Source: Allodiplogaster sudhausi
Taxonomy: Eukaryota > Nematoda > Chromadorea > Rhabditida > Diplogasteridae
Assembly (NCBI GenBank): GCA_945643635.1
Contig: CALZFC010000135.1
Span: 226,001-290,000, forward strand
Reading direction: 5' to 3'
Length of the DNA: 64,000 nucleotides
The notes beneath the pieces are model-generated. The model did no database searches and was not told the DNA's origin. It saw only the letters and a list, made by a program, of their open reading frames with translations. Positions 47,581 through 59,745 of the stretch are shown piece after piece; within the stretch, counting starts at the first letter, position 1; every line of letters starts with the position of its first letter. The position numbers and the translations under genes are program-made.

Positions 47581-49299
47581 CTTCCCATCTTCCTCTCATT
47601 TCCTTTTCTTCTCTCTTCCATCATTCGCGCACATAAATTGTGGGATGAAAAATAGGCAGTGGACGCCTCTCGGCCTCTAAAAAATTGAGGTCGCCAGTCG
47701 CTGTCGTGTATTCTCCACTCATGATAGAGAAAGTAAAGGAATGAGAAATAAAATAAAAGTGAAAGAGACACGGAAATGGAGAGACCGAAAGAACCAGAGA
47801 AGATGATAGTGCTAGAGACAGACGTAGTTGCAGAAGAGACCGAAAGAACGGGGAAACAGAGAAGTAGAGACAAGAGGAAAGATCGTGTAAGAGAAGAGGG
47901 TGAATATGAAAAAGTGAAACTGGCCGAAGCTCTTTCTGGATCCATTGGACTGAAGAGCGACATCGTTTGTATGAATGGATGTCTCTGAGAGAACTGAACC
48001 CTCTCTTTTTCGTGTTCTTTCGCGCGCTCTTTTTATTAGGCTTGCGTCAGATTCATCTGTGTAAGCTTACGTTTTATCGGCTCCGTCAAAAATATTAGCA
48101 GATTTTTATTCGAGGTCGCGATGGAGAGACAGGAATAAAGGTGGAATGGAAGTGAAAGAACAGAAGAAGATTGAGGGAGAATGGAGACAAGAAGGAGGAG
48201 AGTAATGGGGAACCTTTAGCAGAGCACAGAGAACACTCCTTCTTCACTAACAATCTGCATTATTTTTCTGCGCGCTTCCTTTATTGCTGCGCTGTCTGAG
48301 ATTGTATACTAACTCCATCATTCATATATTCTATGCCTGTTTCTCTCCCCTTCCTTCTCTCACTCTCCCTCATTCTCTTCTCCATTTTCTCACTCCTCCC
48401 TTCCCCTTCCCCCCCCCATTCTCACCTTCTCTTTTCCCCACCCAGCACCGTTCCTTGATTTCGTTCCTGCCCCCCTCCCCCCAATCTGTTCTTCTCCAGC
48501 TGGACCATACACACTATCCCTCTTTCTCATCATCCTTCTACAACCTTCAGTTATCATATTTATCTCTCTTCCCCTGGAATCTTTCCACATAAAATGTCCG
48601 GCGATCCCAAAAATTTAATATATTAATGCATTTTTAGAAATCATTCGCCACAAATTGAGTGCATTCATATTCCAATTACATAGGTCATATTCTCCTGCTT
48701 GCTTAAATGCGTTCATACCAATCATTTGTTTGCTTTCACTCACTTCAGTCTTGCTTACAATTCTCGTTCTAAATCGCATTCCTCAACTCTGATTCATTCT
48801 AATTGTTCTTCCCTCTCCAGATCAGATGGATCAGTGTCCTCATGTCGACATGGTTCTCAATGTGGCGGTAGCACTTCGACGTATCTAACCCCCCCCCCCC
48901 TCCCCCCAGAGACACCCCTTCCCCACTCCTCTCTTCCCTCTCTCCCGGTCTGCTCACTTCAGCTGCAACCTCAGGGCGATCCAATTCTTTGCCAGAATCT
49001 TTCCAATCAAGCTGATCCATTTCCTTTCCCTCAATTTTTTGATGCCTCCCCTTCACACGCACTTGTTCTCATCCCGTCTCTTCCTCCCTCCTTTCTTTTC
49101 ACTCACTAAGTCTCTGTTTCTCTTTACTCCCACACTCTTTCGCCTTCATTCATCTCTTTCCTACTTTTTAACAGGCACTTTGGTTCTCTTTTTCATAGCG
49201 GCATCTTCAATTTTCCATTTATGAGATGCTGGCGAAGCTGGAGTGCTGCGCCTCCAGGGATAGAGGCGAAGGAATCCAGTTTCTCTCTTTCTATCTCAC

Positions 49300-49372
49300 T
49301 CTATGTCCGACTCTCTCTCTCTCTCTCTCTCTCGCTCTTTCTACCTCACTCTATGCCCGACTCTCTCTCGCT

Positions 49373-49415
<43 letters not shown>

Positions 49416-49457
49416 GCTCTCGCTCTTTCTACCTCACTCTATGCCCGACTCTCTCTC

Positions 49458-49496
<39 letters not shown>

Positions 49497-49522
49497 TCTC
49501 TCTTTCTCTCTCTCTCTCTCTG
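49300..49522. repeat. CT repeat with CTACCTCACTCTATGCCCGA units
   Basis: Three copies of a roughly 20-bp unit (TCTACCTCACTCTATGCCCG and a close variant) alternate with CT runs. This is the same kind of composite array as at 38880 and 47320, with a different interrupting unit. Confidence 0.85.
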
Positions 49523-49911
49523 CCTCGGTTACTCTCCATCATTTCAGTTCCATCGTTATCCTCTTCCAGTGCCGTGTCGTCCGACTTCTAATATTCGCGC
49601 ATATGTTCGGTTTAATTACTTGGAGAATAACTATTCTCAGTCTATCTTTTGCTATAAGTTTTCACTCTAATTTCAATTTTCCTACACCCCATCAAAATCT
49701 TAGATATTATTGTCATATTTTATCAGCGGTCGATAACCATTTCGTCATTGAGCAATTTTAATTTAAGTTGTTGTACCAAGATCATCTTAAAAGTACCTTT
49801 TAACATCTGTAATGACTGAATCTATGTATTTTTTTTTATTGTCTCACTCTTTTTCAATTTAGCTTCCTTTCTGTGCGCATCCAACTTCGGTTTCTCTCTC
49901 TCTCTCTCTCC

Positions 49912-49988
<77 letters not shown>

Positions 49989-50438
49989 TAATATACATAT
50001 AATGCTTGTGGCGTTCGCCGACATTGCATAGCCGATCTTGGTGGGAAGGAACGAAGCCGTTTCGAGTTTTGCTTCGTAAATAATGGGATTCCGGTTTGTA
50101 CAGTACTACTTCTTGCTCCGCTGCGATTGCTTTGTCGTATAATGATGTTATCCACGCTTGCTAGGAGACTCTGGCAGAAGAACAGGCGAGGAGAATGAGT
50201 GTAAGATTGAGAGAGAGGTCAGACTGCCAGAGAGGAAGAGATAAAGAGAGATAGAATGTGAAAGGAATCAGCAAAATAAAGTAAGGCAGCCGACCCGTTT
50301 AGAGTGTAGCCGCTTCTTCTCTACTGCTGAAATGCAGCAGCACTGCCAAATTAACCCGCGGCTGCTTAAAAGAACAACCATTCACGCCATCCAAATAACG
50401 AGTAACAAGAAGCACACCAGAATGGCCATGTCATAGAG

Positions 50439-50469
<31 letters not shown>

Positions 50470-50641
50470 GACGAGAGAGGACAGAGATGGAAGGGAGTGA
50501 AAGCAAGAGAGAAATTAATGCATCACTGACTTGTATGAGAGCTGAATTTGGAAACGTTAGGAGCCTTGTCTCTAAGGATGCAAAAAGATCCCACTTCTCT
50601 TACAACTGATATTTTTGAATTCGCTTATAGGAACATATGTA

Positions 50642-51071
50642 CAGTACCGCTCAACGGCGAGGGGTCAATTCTATGTCGCCAATTGCGGCCGCGTCCAAAT
50701 GGGCAAAGTGGAATATCTCGCTGTGGAAAACTTCTTCATGCAAATCACATATCAGTTTGAGATCCGTGAATTTTTATGCACTAATCCCGTTAAGAAAAAT
50801 CTTAAAATTTTTCATGACGTTCGGTGACATAATTGCTGCGTTTCGTGTGTCGCAGGTTCGAACCCCAAGCGGAGCAAATCTTTTGCTACACTTGTTTTGC
50901 TGCATTTTTCAAGATTTGTTTAACGTAATCAGTGAAGAAAAATTCAAGGATCTCATATTGATATGTGATTTTCCTGAAAACGTTTTCCACAGCGAGATAT
51001 TCCACTTGGCCAATTTGGCCGCGGCCGCCATATCCGACATAGAATTGACGCCTCGCCGTTGAGCGGTACAG
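50642..51071. mobile_element. Tc1/mariner-type MITE (foldback element)
   Basis: Long terminal inverted repeats, left about 50642-50812 and right about 50893-51071, match for about 170 bp with scattered differences and enclose about 80 bp. The outer ends read CAGTACCGCTCAACGGCGAG on the left and CTGTACCGCTCAACGGCGAG on the right (inverted), each flanked by TA. This is the TA target duplication and CAGT-type terminus of Tc1/mariner elements. There is no transposase frame, so it is non-autonomous. It ends 120 bp upstream of the BED-finger gene start. Confidence 0.9.
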
Positions 51072-51190
51072 TATGTACCCAAATGTAGCAGTTCTCATTT
51101 GTTCCCCGATTATAAATCGCCCCATTTTGAATCCATGAAGGGCAATAGAACAGAACGTACTTAATTGAAGGGTGCGACTTTTGTAAAGGA

Positions 51191-52736
51191 ATGGGAAGCA
51201 CTCTCCTGAGAGAGAATATTCTTCAGCTTGCTAATCGTCTCTCTCAACAGAAACAACTTCTATTCGGTCAGAGAATATTTATCATGCCATGCTTTGTTGT
51301 ATTCATTCTATTAGTATTTAATAACTATTTATTAATATTCTTCTACTTTGAGTCAAAAAAGTCTATGGTTGTACATATGCACGACTTTGATTTGTTTTCC
51401 TTCAGAATCGGATGGAAGTGGCGAGGCGGAATCTTCTCTTTATCCAGCTGCTGCAACGTCTTCTGAAGAAGTAGTGGCTGAGGATGCAACTGTCAGTACC
51501 CTTCTCTTCCCTCCCCCTTCTCTTCCCTCCCCCTTCTCTTCCCTCCCCCTTCTCTTCCCTCCCCCTTCTCTTCCCTCCCCCTTCTCTTCCCTCCCCCTTC
51601 TCTTCCCTCCCCCTTCTCTTCCCTCCCCCTTCTCTTCCCTCCCACTTCTCTTCCCTCCCCCTTCTCTTCCCTCCCCCTTCTCTTCCCTCCCCCTTCTCTT
51701 CCCTCCCCCTTCTCTTCCCTCCCCCTTCTCTTCCCTCCCCCTTCTCTTCCCTCCCCCTTCTCTTCCCTCCCCCTTCTCTTCCCTCCCCCTTCTCTTTCCT
51801 CCGTCCTCATCTTCCCTCTTCCAGTCATTCGAGAGTACTTCGCTCTTTGCCTTGTTACGCGGATCTTCAGCTGAGTCTACGAACTCAAACAGCGAGTCAG
51901 GACCTGCAGCGCCGTCTGGAGAAACTGGGCAAGGACAAGCCACGCCCTCTTCTGATGACACGCCCACCTCTCAGACCACGCCCGCCACAGCTGCATCTAT
52001 ATCAGCAAGTGGGCATTGCTCGCCATGGATTCGCAATGCTGGCAGGAAGAAGTCGCACCCAGTATGGGAATTCTTCAGGGACATGAAGGGAACTGGTAAG
52101 GGGAGAGAGAAATAAGAGAGTGAGAGAGTGAGAGAACGAGGGAGTAGATACGGGAGAGAGGGAGAGAGAAAGGGAGTAGAGGCGGGAGAGACAGAGAACG
52201 AGGGAGTAGAGACAGGAGAGAGGGAACGAGGGAGTAGAGACGGGAGTGAGAGAGATAGAGGGAGTAGAGATAGGAGAGAGAGAGAGAGAACGAGGGAGTA
52301 GAGACGGGCGAGAGAAAACGAGGGAGTAGAGACGGCAGAGAGAGAGAGAGAACGAGGGAATAGAGACCGGAGAGAGAGAACGAGGGAGTAGAGACGGGAG
52401 AGAGAGAGAACGAGGGAGTAGAGACGGGAGAGAGAGAAAAAAAGATAGAGAGAGAGAGAGAGAGAGATAGAGAGAGAGAGAACGAAGAGTAGAGACGGGA
52501 GAGAGGAAGAGAAAGATCGAGGGAGTGAAGACGGGAGAGAGAGAGAACGAAGGAGTAGAGACGGGAGAGAGAGAACGAGGGAATGGAGACGGCAGAGAGA
52601 GAGAGAGAGGGAGAGAGAGAGAGAACGAGGGAGTAGAGACGGGAGAGAGAGAGAACGAGGGAATGGAGACGGCAGAGGGAGAGAGAGAGAGAACGAGGGA
52701 GTAGAGACGGGAGAGAGAAAACGAGGGAATGGAGAC

Positions 52737-52776
<40 letters not shown>

Positions 52777-52874
52777 GGGAGTAGAGACGGGAGAGAGAAA
52801 ACGAGGGAGTAGAGACGTGAGGGAGAGAACGAGGGAGTACAGACGGGAGAGAGAGAACGAGGGAGTAGAGACGG

Positions 52875-52908
<34 letters not shown>

Positions 52909-53142
52909 AGTAGAGACGGGAGAGAGGAAGAGAAAGATCGAGGGAGTAAAGACGGGAGAGAGAGAACGAGGGAATGGAGACGGCAGAGAGAGAGAGAGAA
53001 CGATTGAGTAGAGACTGGAGAGAGAGAACGAGGGAATGGAGATGGCAGAGAGAGAGAGAGAACGAGGGAGTAGAGACGGGAGAGAGAGAGAGAGAACGAG
53101 GGAGTAGAGACGGGAGATAGAGAACGAGGGAATGGAGACGGC

Positions 53143-53183
<41 letters not shown>

Positions 53184-54129
53184 GGGAGTAGAGACGGGTG
53201 AGAGAGAACGAGGGAGTAGAGACGGGAGATAGAGAACGAGGGAATGGAGACGGCAGAGAGAGAGAGAGAGAACGAGGGAATGGAGACGGCAGAGAGAGAG
53301 AGAACGAGGGAGTAGAGACGGGTGAGAGAGAACGATGGAGTAGAGACGGGAGATAGAGAACGAGGGAATGGAGACGGCAGAGAGAGAGAGAGAGAACGAG
53401 GGAGTAGAGAAGGGAGAGAAAGAGAACGAGGGAGTAGAGACGGTAAAGATGGAGAGAGAAGTTGCAGATGGCAGCGGAAGCGTTGTGTGCATGCACTGTT
53501 CTTGGTCGGGAGACGACCGCTCTCCGAACAATCTGCGTACTCATCTGAAGAAGGCGCACTCGGTGGATGGGATCTTCAACCGATTCAGCGAGAAACTCGC
53601 CATGGTAATCGGAGTGAGAAGGACTGAAAGAAAGACTTGCCATTCAGACTCCCACTCAACCGTATGTCAAGAGAGTAAGAGGAGGAGGGAATCACAATCA
53701 GTCTGGAGCAGTGCCATTGCAATCCGAGCACGCCAAGGTTGGGTCTACTTCTCATTCTCTTAACAGACTAGTATCACCTTTGCCACGCCAATATTAAATG
53801 TAGAAGTATGAAACAATTGAGATGATGTCGGATGCGTTGTCCTTTCTCGATTCAATTCCTCGCATTGACGATGTCATTAACATCTCATTCGACTCGACCG
53901 AGCATCCCATAAAGGAGGAGGAGACACTGAATGAGGTTGCAGCACTCTCTTCTCTCTATCTTTTTGCTTCTCACAACATCAGCTTTCCGTTTTTGAGATC
54001 GACTTACATAATTCCTGTTTCTCTCGCCCATTCTCTAGTTCCACTTCATCTAAATTACTCAATGAACTCCTTCTCTCTTTTTCTCTTCATCTCTCTGTCT
54101 CTCTCTCGGTCTCCCTCTCTTTCCGTCCT

Positions 54130-54177
<48 letters not shown>

Positions 54178-55042
54178 ATCTCCCTTTCTGACAACTCTCC
54201 AGGCTGGTTGTTCGGGTGCTATGGATGCGGATCGGGCGTCATCGTCCCCTCCTGCCCCCTCTGACTCGGTCTCTTCCGCTCCGTCTGGTGGTTCTCCTTC
54301 GGTCTCCTCATCGAATCCACTGAACTCCTTCATCATGGCAGCCAATCCTCTCGTCTACCTCAACGCCGTCAACGCGCTTGCTGCGGGTTCAGCTGCTCAG
54401 TTAGATTCTTTCTTCCTCTCTATCCTGCTCACTCTCTTACTCTCTTTCTACCTCATTCTCTCTTTCTTGCCGTCTCTCGAAATCTCTCTTTCTTCCTCTC
54501 TTTCACTATCTCTAATTCTTTCTCTTTTCTTTCTCCTTCTGTATTGAACTGCTTGAGGAATGCCTCCTCGATGGCCAGCACCCCACCAGGCTGCCTTCCC
54601 TCTTCGATTCCCTGCGTTGCTTCCCATGGCTCAGCCTTCACTCTTAATGACGGATCCTGTGTAGCCATTATGATGAAGATGGCTCTAGACCTTGACCTGA
54701 CTCTTTCCTACCATCGCCGGAGGGCGGACATTGAACTGGTGTTGGAATCTAATCGAACTGCGGAGAAGAGTGGCGGTCGTGGAAAGCTCATTGCCTTGTG
54801 CGATCTCGGCAGGGAGATTCGGTTGGCATCTTAATCTTGGATATCTATCATCAGAAATATGAAGCCTCTTCAAGTGATGTTCTTGCTACAAAATATTCAT
54901 TCGATAAAAATAATTGTTTTGAAGAGTAACGGAGAGAGTGAACGGGAACCCAACGGACACGGAACTGTGGACGAAGACAGACTTCAACCAATTCCACTGG
55001 GCAATTCGAGGAAAATGCGCCAAAGTCCTCCAGAAGCTCTGA
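51191..55042 (+). CDS. BED-type zinc-finger protein
   Basis: Probable nuclear DNA-binding protein. Exon 1 (51191 to about 51267) is MGSTLLRENILQLANRLSQQ onward. Exon 2 (about 51406-51489) and exon 3 (about 51823-52096) are Ser/Thr/Glu/Pro-rich, with exon 3 ending in the first half of a BED finger, SHPVWEFFRDMKG. After a 1.36-kb intron the exon at about 53465 supplies VVCMHCSWSGDD and LRTHLKKAH, giving C-x2-C...H-x4-H. Further exons follow: TPTQPYVKRVRGGG (about 53650), SFLDSIPRIDDVINISFD (about 53825) and an Ala/Ser-rich exon (about 54204-54400). The C-terminal exons end LWTKTDFNQFHWAIRGK then CAKVLQKL and stop, a compact Trp/Phe-rich block of unknown family. The joins after 54400 are ambiguous. 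The start lies 2 nt after an acceptor-like TTTTGTAAAG. Confidence 0.75.
51500..51802. repeat. 16-bp minisatellite filling a BED-gene intron
   Basis: About 18 nearly identical copies of TTCTCTTCCCTCCCCC, polypyrimidine on the sense strand. They occupy almost the whole intron between exons 2 and 3 and run up to its acceptor. The long ORFs through it arise because three units (48 bp) are in frame. Confidence 0.95.
52100..53445. repeat. 1.3-kb GA-rich minisatellite inside the BED finger's intron
   Basis: Two alternating unit types, GAACGAGGGAGTAGAGACGG and GAACGAGGGAATGGAGACGG, are separated by variable GA runs. The two antisense ORFs of more than 500 codons across it are low-complexity Ser/Leu/Pro strings and not genes. 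Confidence 0.95.
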
Positions 55043-56029
55043 GGTTCTGCACCCAAGATTCACGACTTTTTCCACGAAAGCCAGGGCAAATCCTCTATTA
55101 ATTACTGACTCTCTGCATTTCACGCTCACGATGGACTTTGCTCATTTACGTGGAGCACTGAGTTGGACAAGCTCCATATTTCTTCTTCGACCATTGCGTA
55201 GTCGTGAACGAAATGCAGCCTATCGTTTCCTGTAAGAGCTTTTCTACAAACATGCAATTCTTTGTAAAGAATTATGCTGATAGTGAGTTGAACTAATTGT
55301 AAGAACTTATTCTAATATTTTTCATATCGAAAGCATGTGCTTATTTCCTGCGAAAGATTTGCTCGCTTCGACTGGCATCACTAATTTCTCTTTTCCAAAT
55401 TTTTGATGACATATCATTTTGACAATTGCGGTTGTATTATACATATAAATGAGTATTTATGCATAAATATTTAAGTTTTTGTGCTAGAAATGAAATTTCT
55501 TCGGAAAAGAATCTTAATGAATGTGATTAAATGATGATCTGCTTGCTTCACCGAATCTGCTCTTTCGTTCTTTGTCATTTCCTTTTAATATTCGTTGTCT
55601 CTAAGATTTTTCACTTTGCTTTACCTCTTTCCTAACCGATTTCTTCTCGCTCTTGTCATAAACATAATTGTGTGATACCTAACGAGTTCTCCATTCTCAT
55701 TTCATTATCACGAATATATCTCAATCCCAAACTTTCTTGCCAAGCCTTTTGAGCATTCCAATAAATATTACCCTCTGAAATTGACCAGTTCGTGTGGGCA
55801 GTTTCTATCTGTGGAGAAAGGTTGAAATGGATGGTATAAATGCGTGAAGATGTAGACGGGTCTTGGCACTCACACTCTCTTCCTTCATGCATTCGCCCTT
55901 TCCATCCCTTGGAGTGACTCCGATTCGGTCATTTCACACTGGCACGCTATCTTGGCCCTCTGCATCTCTGGTATACTCTCCGACTCCCTCTCCTTTTCTG
56001 TCTCGGTCTACTGCTTCCTCTCCCTCTCT

Positions 56030-56245
56030 CCTGCTCCCTCGCTCGCTCTCCTACTCTCTCTCTCGCTCTCCTGCTCCCTCTCTCCCTCTCCTGCTCCCTC
56101 TCTCCCTCTCCTGCTCCCTCTCTCCCTCTCCTCTCTCCCTCTCCTGCTCCCTCTCTCCCTCTCCTGCTCCCTCACTCCCTCTCCTGCTCCCTCTCTCCCT
56201 CTCCAGCTCCCTCTCTCCCTCTCCTGCTCTCCTCTCCCTCTGCCT
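56030..56245. repeat. CT-rich minisatellite, about 20-bp unit
   Basis: Roughly ten copies of CTGCTCCCTCTCTCCCTCTC with small length variants. Confidence 0.88.
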
Positions 56246-57249
56246 CACTCTCTACATATTTGCCATCCCGCTCTCTCCACTCATTTGTGATCCTCTTCAA
56301 GAATTGCATGGACTGTCCTAATGTATCTACCGTATGAACTCGCGCGTGCGTAAGAAGTCCACTCCAGCTCAGCAAGACACGAACTGTGAAAGAAGATAGG
56401 CGAGAAGACAAAGACAATGAAGAGACTGCGAAGTTAGAGATGAGCGAAGTGTGCATGGGACATGAGAGAGTGATAGAGACTGAGAGGGTAGGGTGGTGAA
56501 GAGAGTGGGAGATAGCTAGGGTAGAGTTGGCAGAGAGAGTGAGAGCGAGAGAGAGAGGGTAAGGGTGGCAGAAAGAGTGAGAGAGAGAGAGAAAAAAAGG
56601 GTGGCAGCAGGGGTGTCAGTTACAAAGGTGCGTGAGTGGTGCATGATCCAGGTGCGTGTCCTGGCAAGCAGCCAACTGCCCTTCCTTGCTGCTCCTACTG
56701 TACTCTTCCCCCTCTTTCCCCTTTCATTCCTGAGTCTACCTCAGATTCGGTTTCACCGCCTTCAGATGCCCTTCAAGGACTCCTTCGCTTACTGCGATTC
56801 CTAAGATGCTCCAGGCAAGTTGACCAGAAGAGATTTAGAGGGTTGGCGAGGCAGAGTAAATATGACTAAAGGGTAGACAATTAGAGAGGAATAGTAGGAA
56901 GGAGAGAGACTCTGCCACCACTTTTCCCTCATCTCTCTCTCTCCTATCTCTCCTCTCTCTATCCTAGTCTCTATCCTTCTCTCTCTCTCTTCTCCTCTCT
57001 CTCTCTCTCCTCTTTCTCTCTCTCTCTCCCTCGACCCTCTCGATTCTTCCTCGCCCTCTTTTCTCTTGTGCTCGTCTTAACTCTCCGGATGAGCCTCTCC
57101 TATGGTGGCTCGCATTTCCCTTCACCCATCCTGATATTTCATTTCAGAAATTTCCGTACTTTAAGTCGAACTCTGAGAAGGCTGCGAGGCTTTCAGCTCC
57201 AGCTTAATGCAACCAGAAGTCGCCCCAACCGTGCCTAGAAAAGGGGGAA

Positions 57250-57395
57250 AGAAGAGAGAGAAAGAGAGAGAGAGGGAGAGAGAGAGAGAGAGGGAGAGAG
57301 AGAGAGGGAGGGAGAGAGAGAGAGGGAGAGAGAGAGGGGAGATGCATAGAGACAGATTGAGAGAGAGAGACAGAGAGAGAGAGGGAGAATGAAAG
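57250..57395. repeat. (GA)n microsatellite
   Basis: GA with GGGA interruptions, in the unresolved region. Confidence 0.88.
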
Positions 57396-58667
57396 AGAGG
57401 GGGAAGGGGGAGTGAACGGCAAATAATGTATGAGAAGCAGAGATTGGAATGGGTAGGATAGGCTGAAGTCGTGTGGAAGTGCTCCTAGGTAACTGTTGCC
57501 GTTGCTGAGAGCGGAGAGCGGATGAAACGGGAGGAAGAAACAAAAAGTCGGAAGCAGCTCTTCCACCGAGGAACCCCCCCCCCCTCCCTCTCTTCCATTG
57601 ATATCTGAACAACATCGCAGTGCAAGCTAACTTGTAGAGGAAGGTTGCAGGTGGAGAAGCATTGCCGGTCGTCATCTTTCCCTTCATTTGCCTGCTCACT
57701 TAGTCCAACTCTGCCTTCCTCGTACTCTCCTTCTCCCCAAAATCTTGCTCAACTCGTCAATCTCTTATTTTTCATTTCCCTCTCACTCTCCCCCCACTGC
57801 GCCTCGTTCCCTTGCTCTCTCTCTCTCTCTCTCTCTCTCTCGCTCTTTTTCTCTCACTCCAGTTGAGTTCTCTCCTTCACCCTTTCAGATGGCCTCTCCT
57901 TGCATCTCTGGCAACTCAAACCCAGATGTGTTTCCTCTCCCCCCCATGTTTCTTCTGCGTTACAAGTCACTGAACAACCAGAGCCCATGGCAGCGCTTTC
58001 TCTCTTTTTTAGTATTTCTGTCGTCTCGAACAATAAGTTTATCTCTTCCAAATATCCCATCTTACTTACCAGATTTACATAGGAATTTACGCAGTGGACC
58101 ATGACGAAAACTGCTAGGCAATAGTCATTAAACGCAGTTACTGTAAATGTTCTTAAAGAAGGCCTCCGTACAATGCTGAACTTTGTGAATTTGGCCGAAA
58201 TTTCCAAGCAGATTTCCTGCAGAGAACATTCAGTCGAAGAGATTCAAACAATTTCAATTGGAAAATTTCGGTCGAATTCACAACGCATTCCACAGGACGT
58301 TCTGAAGAAGAGGTCTGTTTAAAGCAAAGAAGGAGTGAGAGCAAGGAGAAAGTTGATATATTCGATGTTGAAAACATGAGTTGTTTGTTGGATGTTCTGA
58401 AGAAGTGTTGATCTGGCCATTTCATGACTCTTCCATTTCTACCGTTTCTTTAGCCAGATCTTGAAGTGCGAGAAGAAGCAGAGGAGTGAATGAGTGGACT
58501 TCCACTCGAGGAGAAATTCCACCTCCTCAATGACAGGATTGGAGATCCTCAAGAACAAGGTGGCCAAGGAGTGGCCGAGAGAAATAGATTGATAGAAAAG
58601 AAAGAAATTATAAGCCGGCCTCTTAACAATTTGTTGGTTCGTGTCTTTGTTCTATCTCACGCTCTCC

Positions 58668-58866
58668 ATCCCTCGCTCTTTCCTTCCCTCTTTCTCTCCC
58701 TCCCTTTTTCACCCTTTCTTTCTCTCTCCTTCCCTCTTTCTCTCCCTTCCTCTTTCACTCTTTCTTTCTCTCTCCTTCCCTCTTTCTCTCCCTTCCTCGT
58801 TCACTCTTTCTTTCTCTCTCTCTTTCCCTCTTTCTCTCCCTTCCTCTTTCATTCTTTCTTTCTCAA
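58668..58866. repeat. CT/TTCC-rich repeat
   Basis: Tandem units of about 48 bp (TTTCTCTCCTTCCCTCTTTC...) in four recognisable copies. Confidence 0.8.
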
Positions 58867-59745
58867 TTTCTCTCTTGCAACATGGCACTTTCTTCCCATC
58901 TCTATGTATGTGGAATTTATATCGGCTTCACTCACGGATTCCCGCTTTCACAGGTGCAAAGGAAAAAGTGGAATTCGAATGTAGAGAGTGAAAGAAAGAG
59001 AGAAAGACGAAGATTGTCTTGTCAAGTCGTGATCATATGGCCCGGTTAACCTCTTACTTCACTGGAAAGATAGTCATCAAGGCTCAAGACATGTACATAC
59101 ATGCATATCTTCATCATACCGGTATCCCTCCATCGCACGCAAAAGCTCTCTCTCTCTTTCTATCTCTCTCTCTCTCTCTCTCTTTCTATCTCTCTCTCAC
59201 ATTCCACAATACAAACCCTATTTTTTCTCCGTCTTTCTCTCCCGCTCAGTGTTCTGCTTGTTCTGTGCATGTCAATCCTCAATCGAATAATTGTTTTATC
59301 TTCATACTACTCATTGTTCGACATGTGATGGCAGTGAACTGCCATCGGAATTTCATCTTCCGAACTGCTACTTTTCCTTTGTTTCTATCATTCGTACCTG
59401 TCGGGCATTCCATTGTCTGCGTTCAAGAAAATTACTCAGTCCTAACGCATTGGAACTTTAAAGTTCCGCCCACTTTCATAATTCTTTCTCTTCCATCTTA
59501 TTTCTAAATGAAACCAGCTAAGCCACGCCCTCTCTCCTCACCACATTTATTCATTTGGCAACATTTCAAGCTCAGATGTTTCTCGTGATCTCAAAAAAAT
59601 TTTTTTACTTAATTCAAATTTTGTTTTTAATATACGTTGTGAGGAAGTGTTTGGTGAGTTACATATGCATATTCATAGCTGTTCTTCCAATCTCCGCTAC
59701 TGGTCAGTTCTATGTATGTTGTGTGTAGCTTGTTGTTAAGTGCAG

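Larger units (their letters stand above)
45091..50641. other. Repeat-rich intergenic region
   Basis: I support no gene here. CT arrays lie at about 45890-45955, 46453-46620, 47320-47580, 49300-49522 and 49892-49986, and GA arrays at about 46812-46875 and 50448-50475. Short exon-like pieces with an acceptor occur at about 46020 (Ser/Glu/Pro-rich) and 48820-48890, but they can be read in several frames and do not join. Confidence 0.5.
55043..59745 (+). other. Unresolved plus-strand region with isolated exon-like segments
   Basis: I cannot assemble a gene. Candidate plus-strand exons with splice-like borders are at about 55888-55972 (Met start, MHSPFPSLGVTPIRSFHTGT), 56652-56815 (Ser/Pro then SDALQGLLRLLRFL, followed by a GC-type donor CAG|GCAAGT), 57648-57758 (KHCRSSSFPSFACSLSPTLP), 57890-57990 (MASPCISGNSNPDVFPLPP) and 58490-58560 (MSGLPLEEKFHLLNDRIGDP). 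Several can be read in a second frame. They are separated by CT/GA arrays, and their Ser/Pro-rich style suggests one regulatory protein with repeat-filled introns, but this is inference. Confidence 0.35.

Noticed and set aside
47776..47988. Charged plus-strand ORF of 70 codons
   Set aside because: GA-biased sequence gives Glu/Arg/Lys strings by composition. The antisense frame is equally open.
50850..50890. tRNA gene suggested by GGTTCGAACC
   Set aside because: The T-stem does not pair and there is no A box or acceptor stem. It lies in the loop of the MITE.
52002..53643. Two antisense open frames of over 500 codons
   Set aside because: They are translations of a GA/CT minisatellite (Ser/Leu/Pro/Phe strings), present in two overlapping frames at once, and they cover an intron and parts of real exons of the BED gene.
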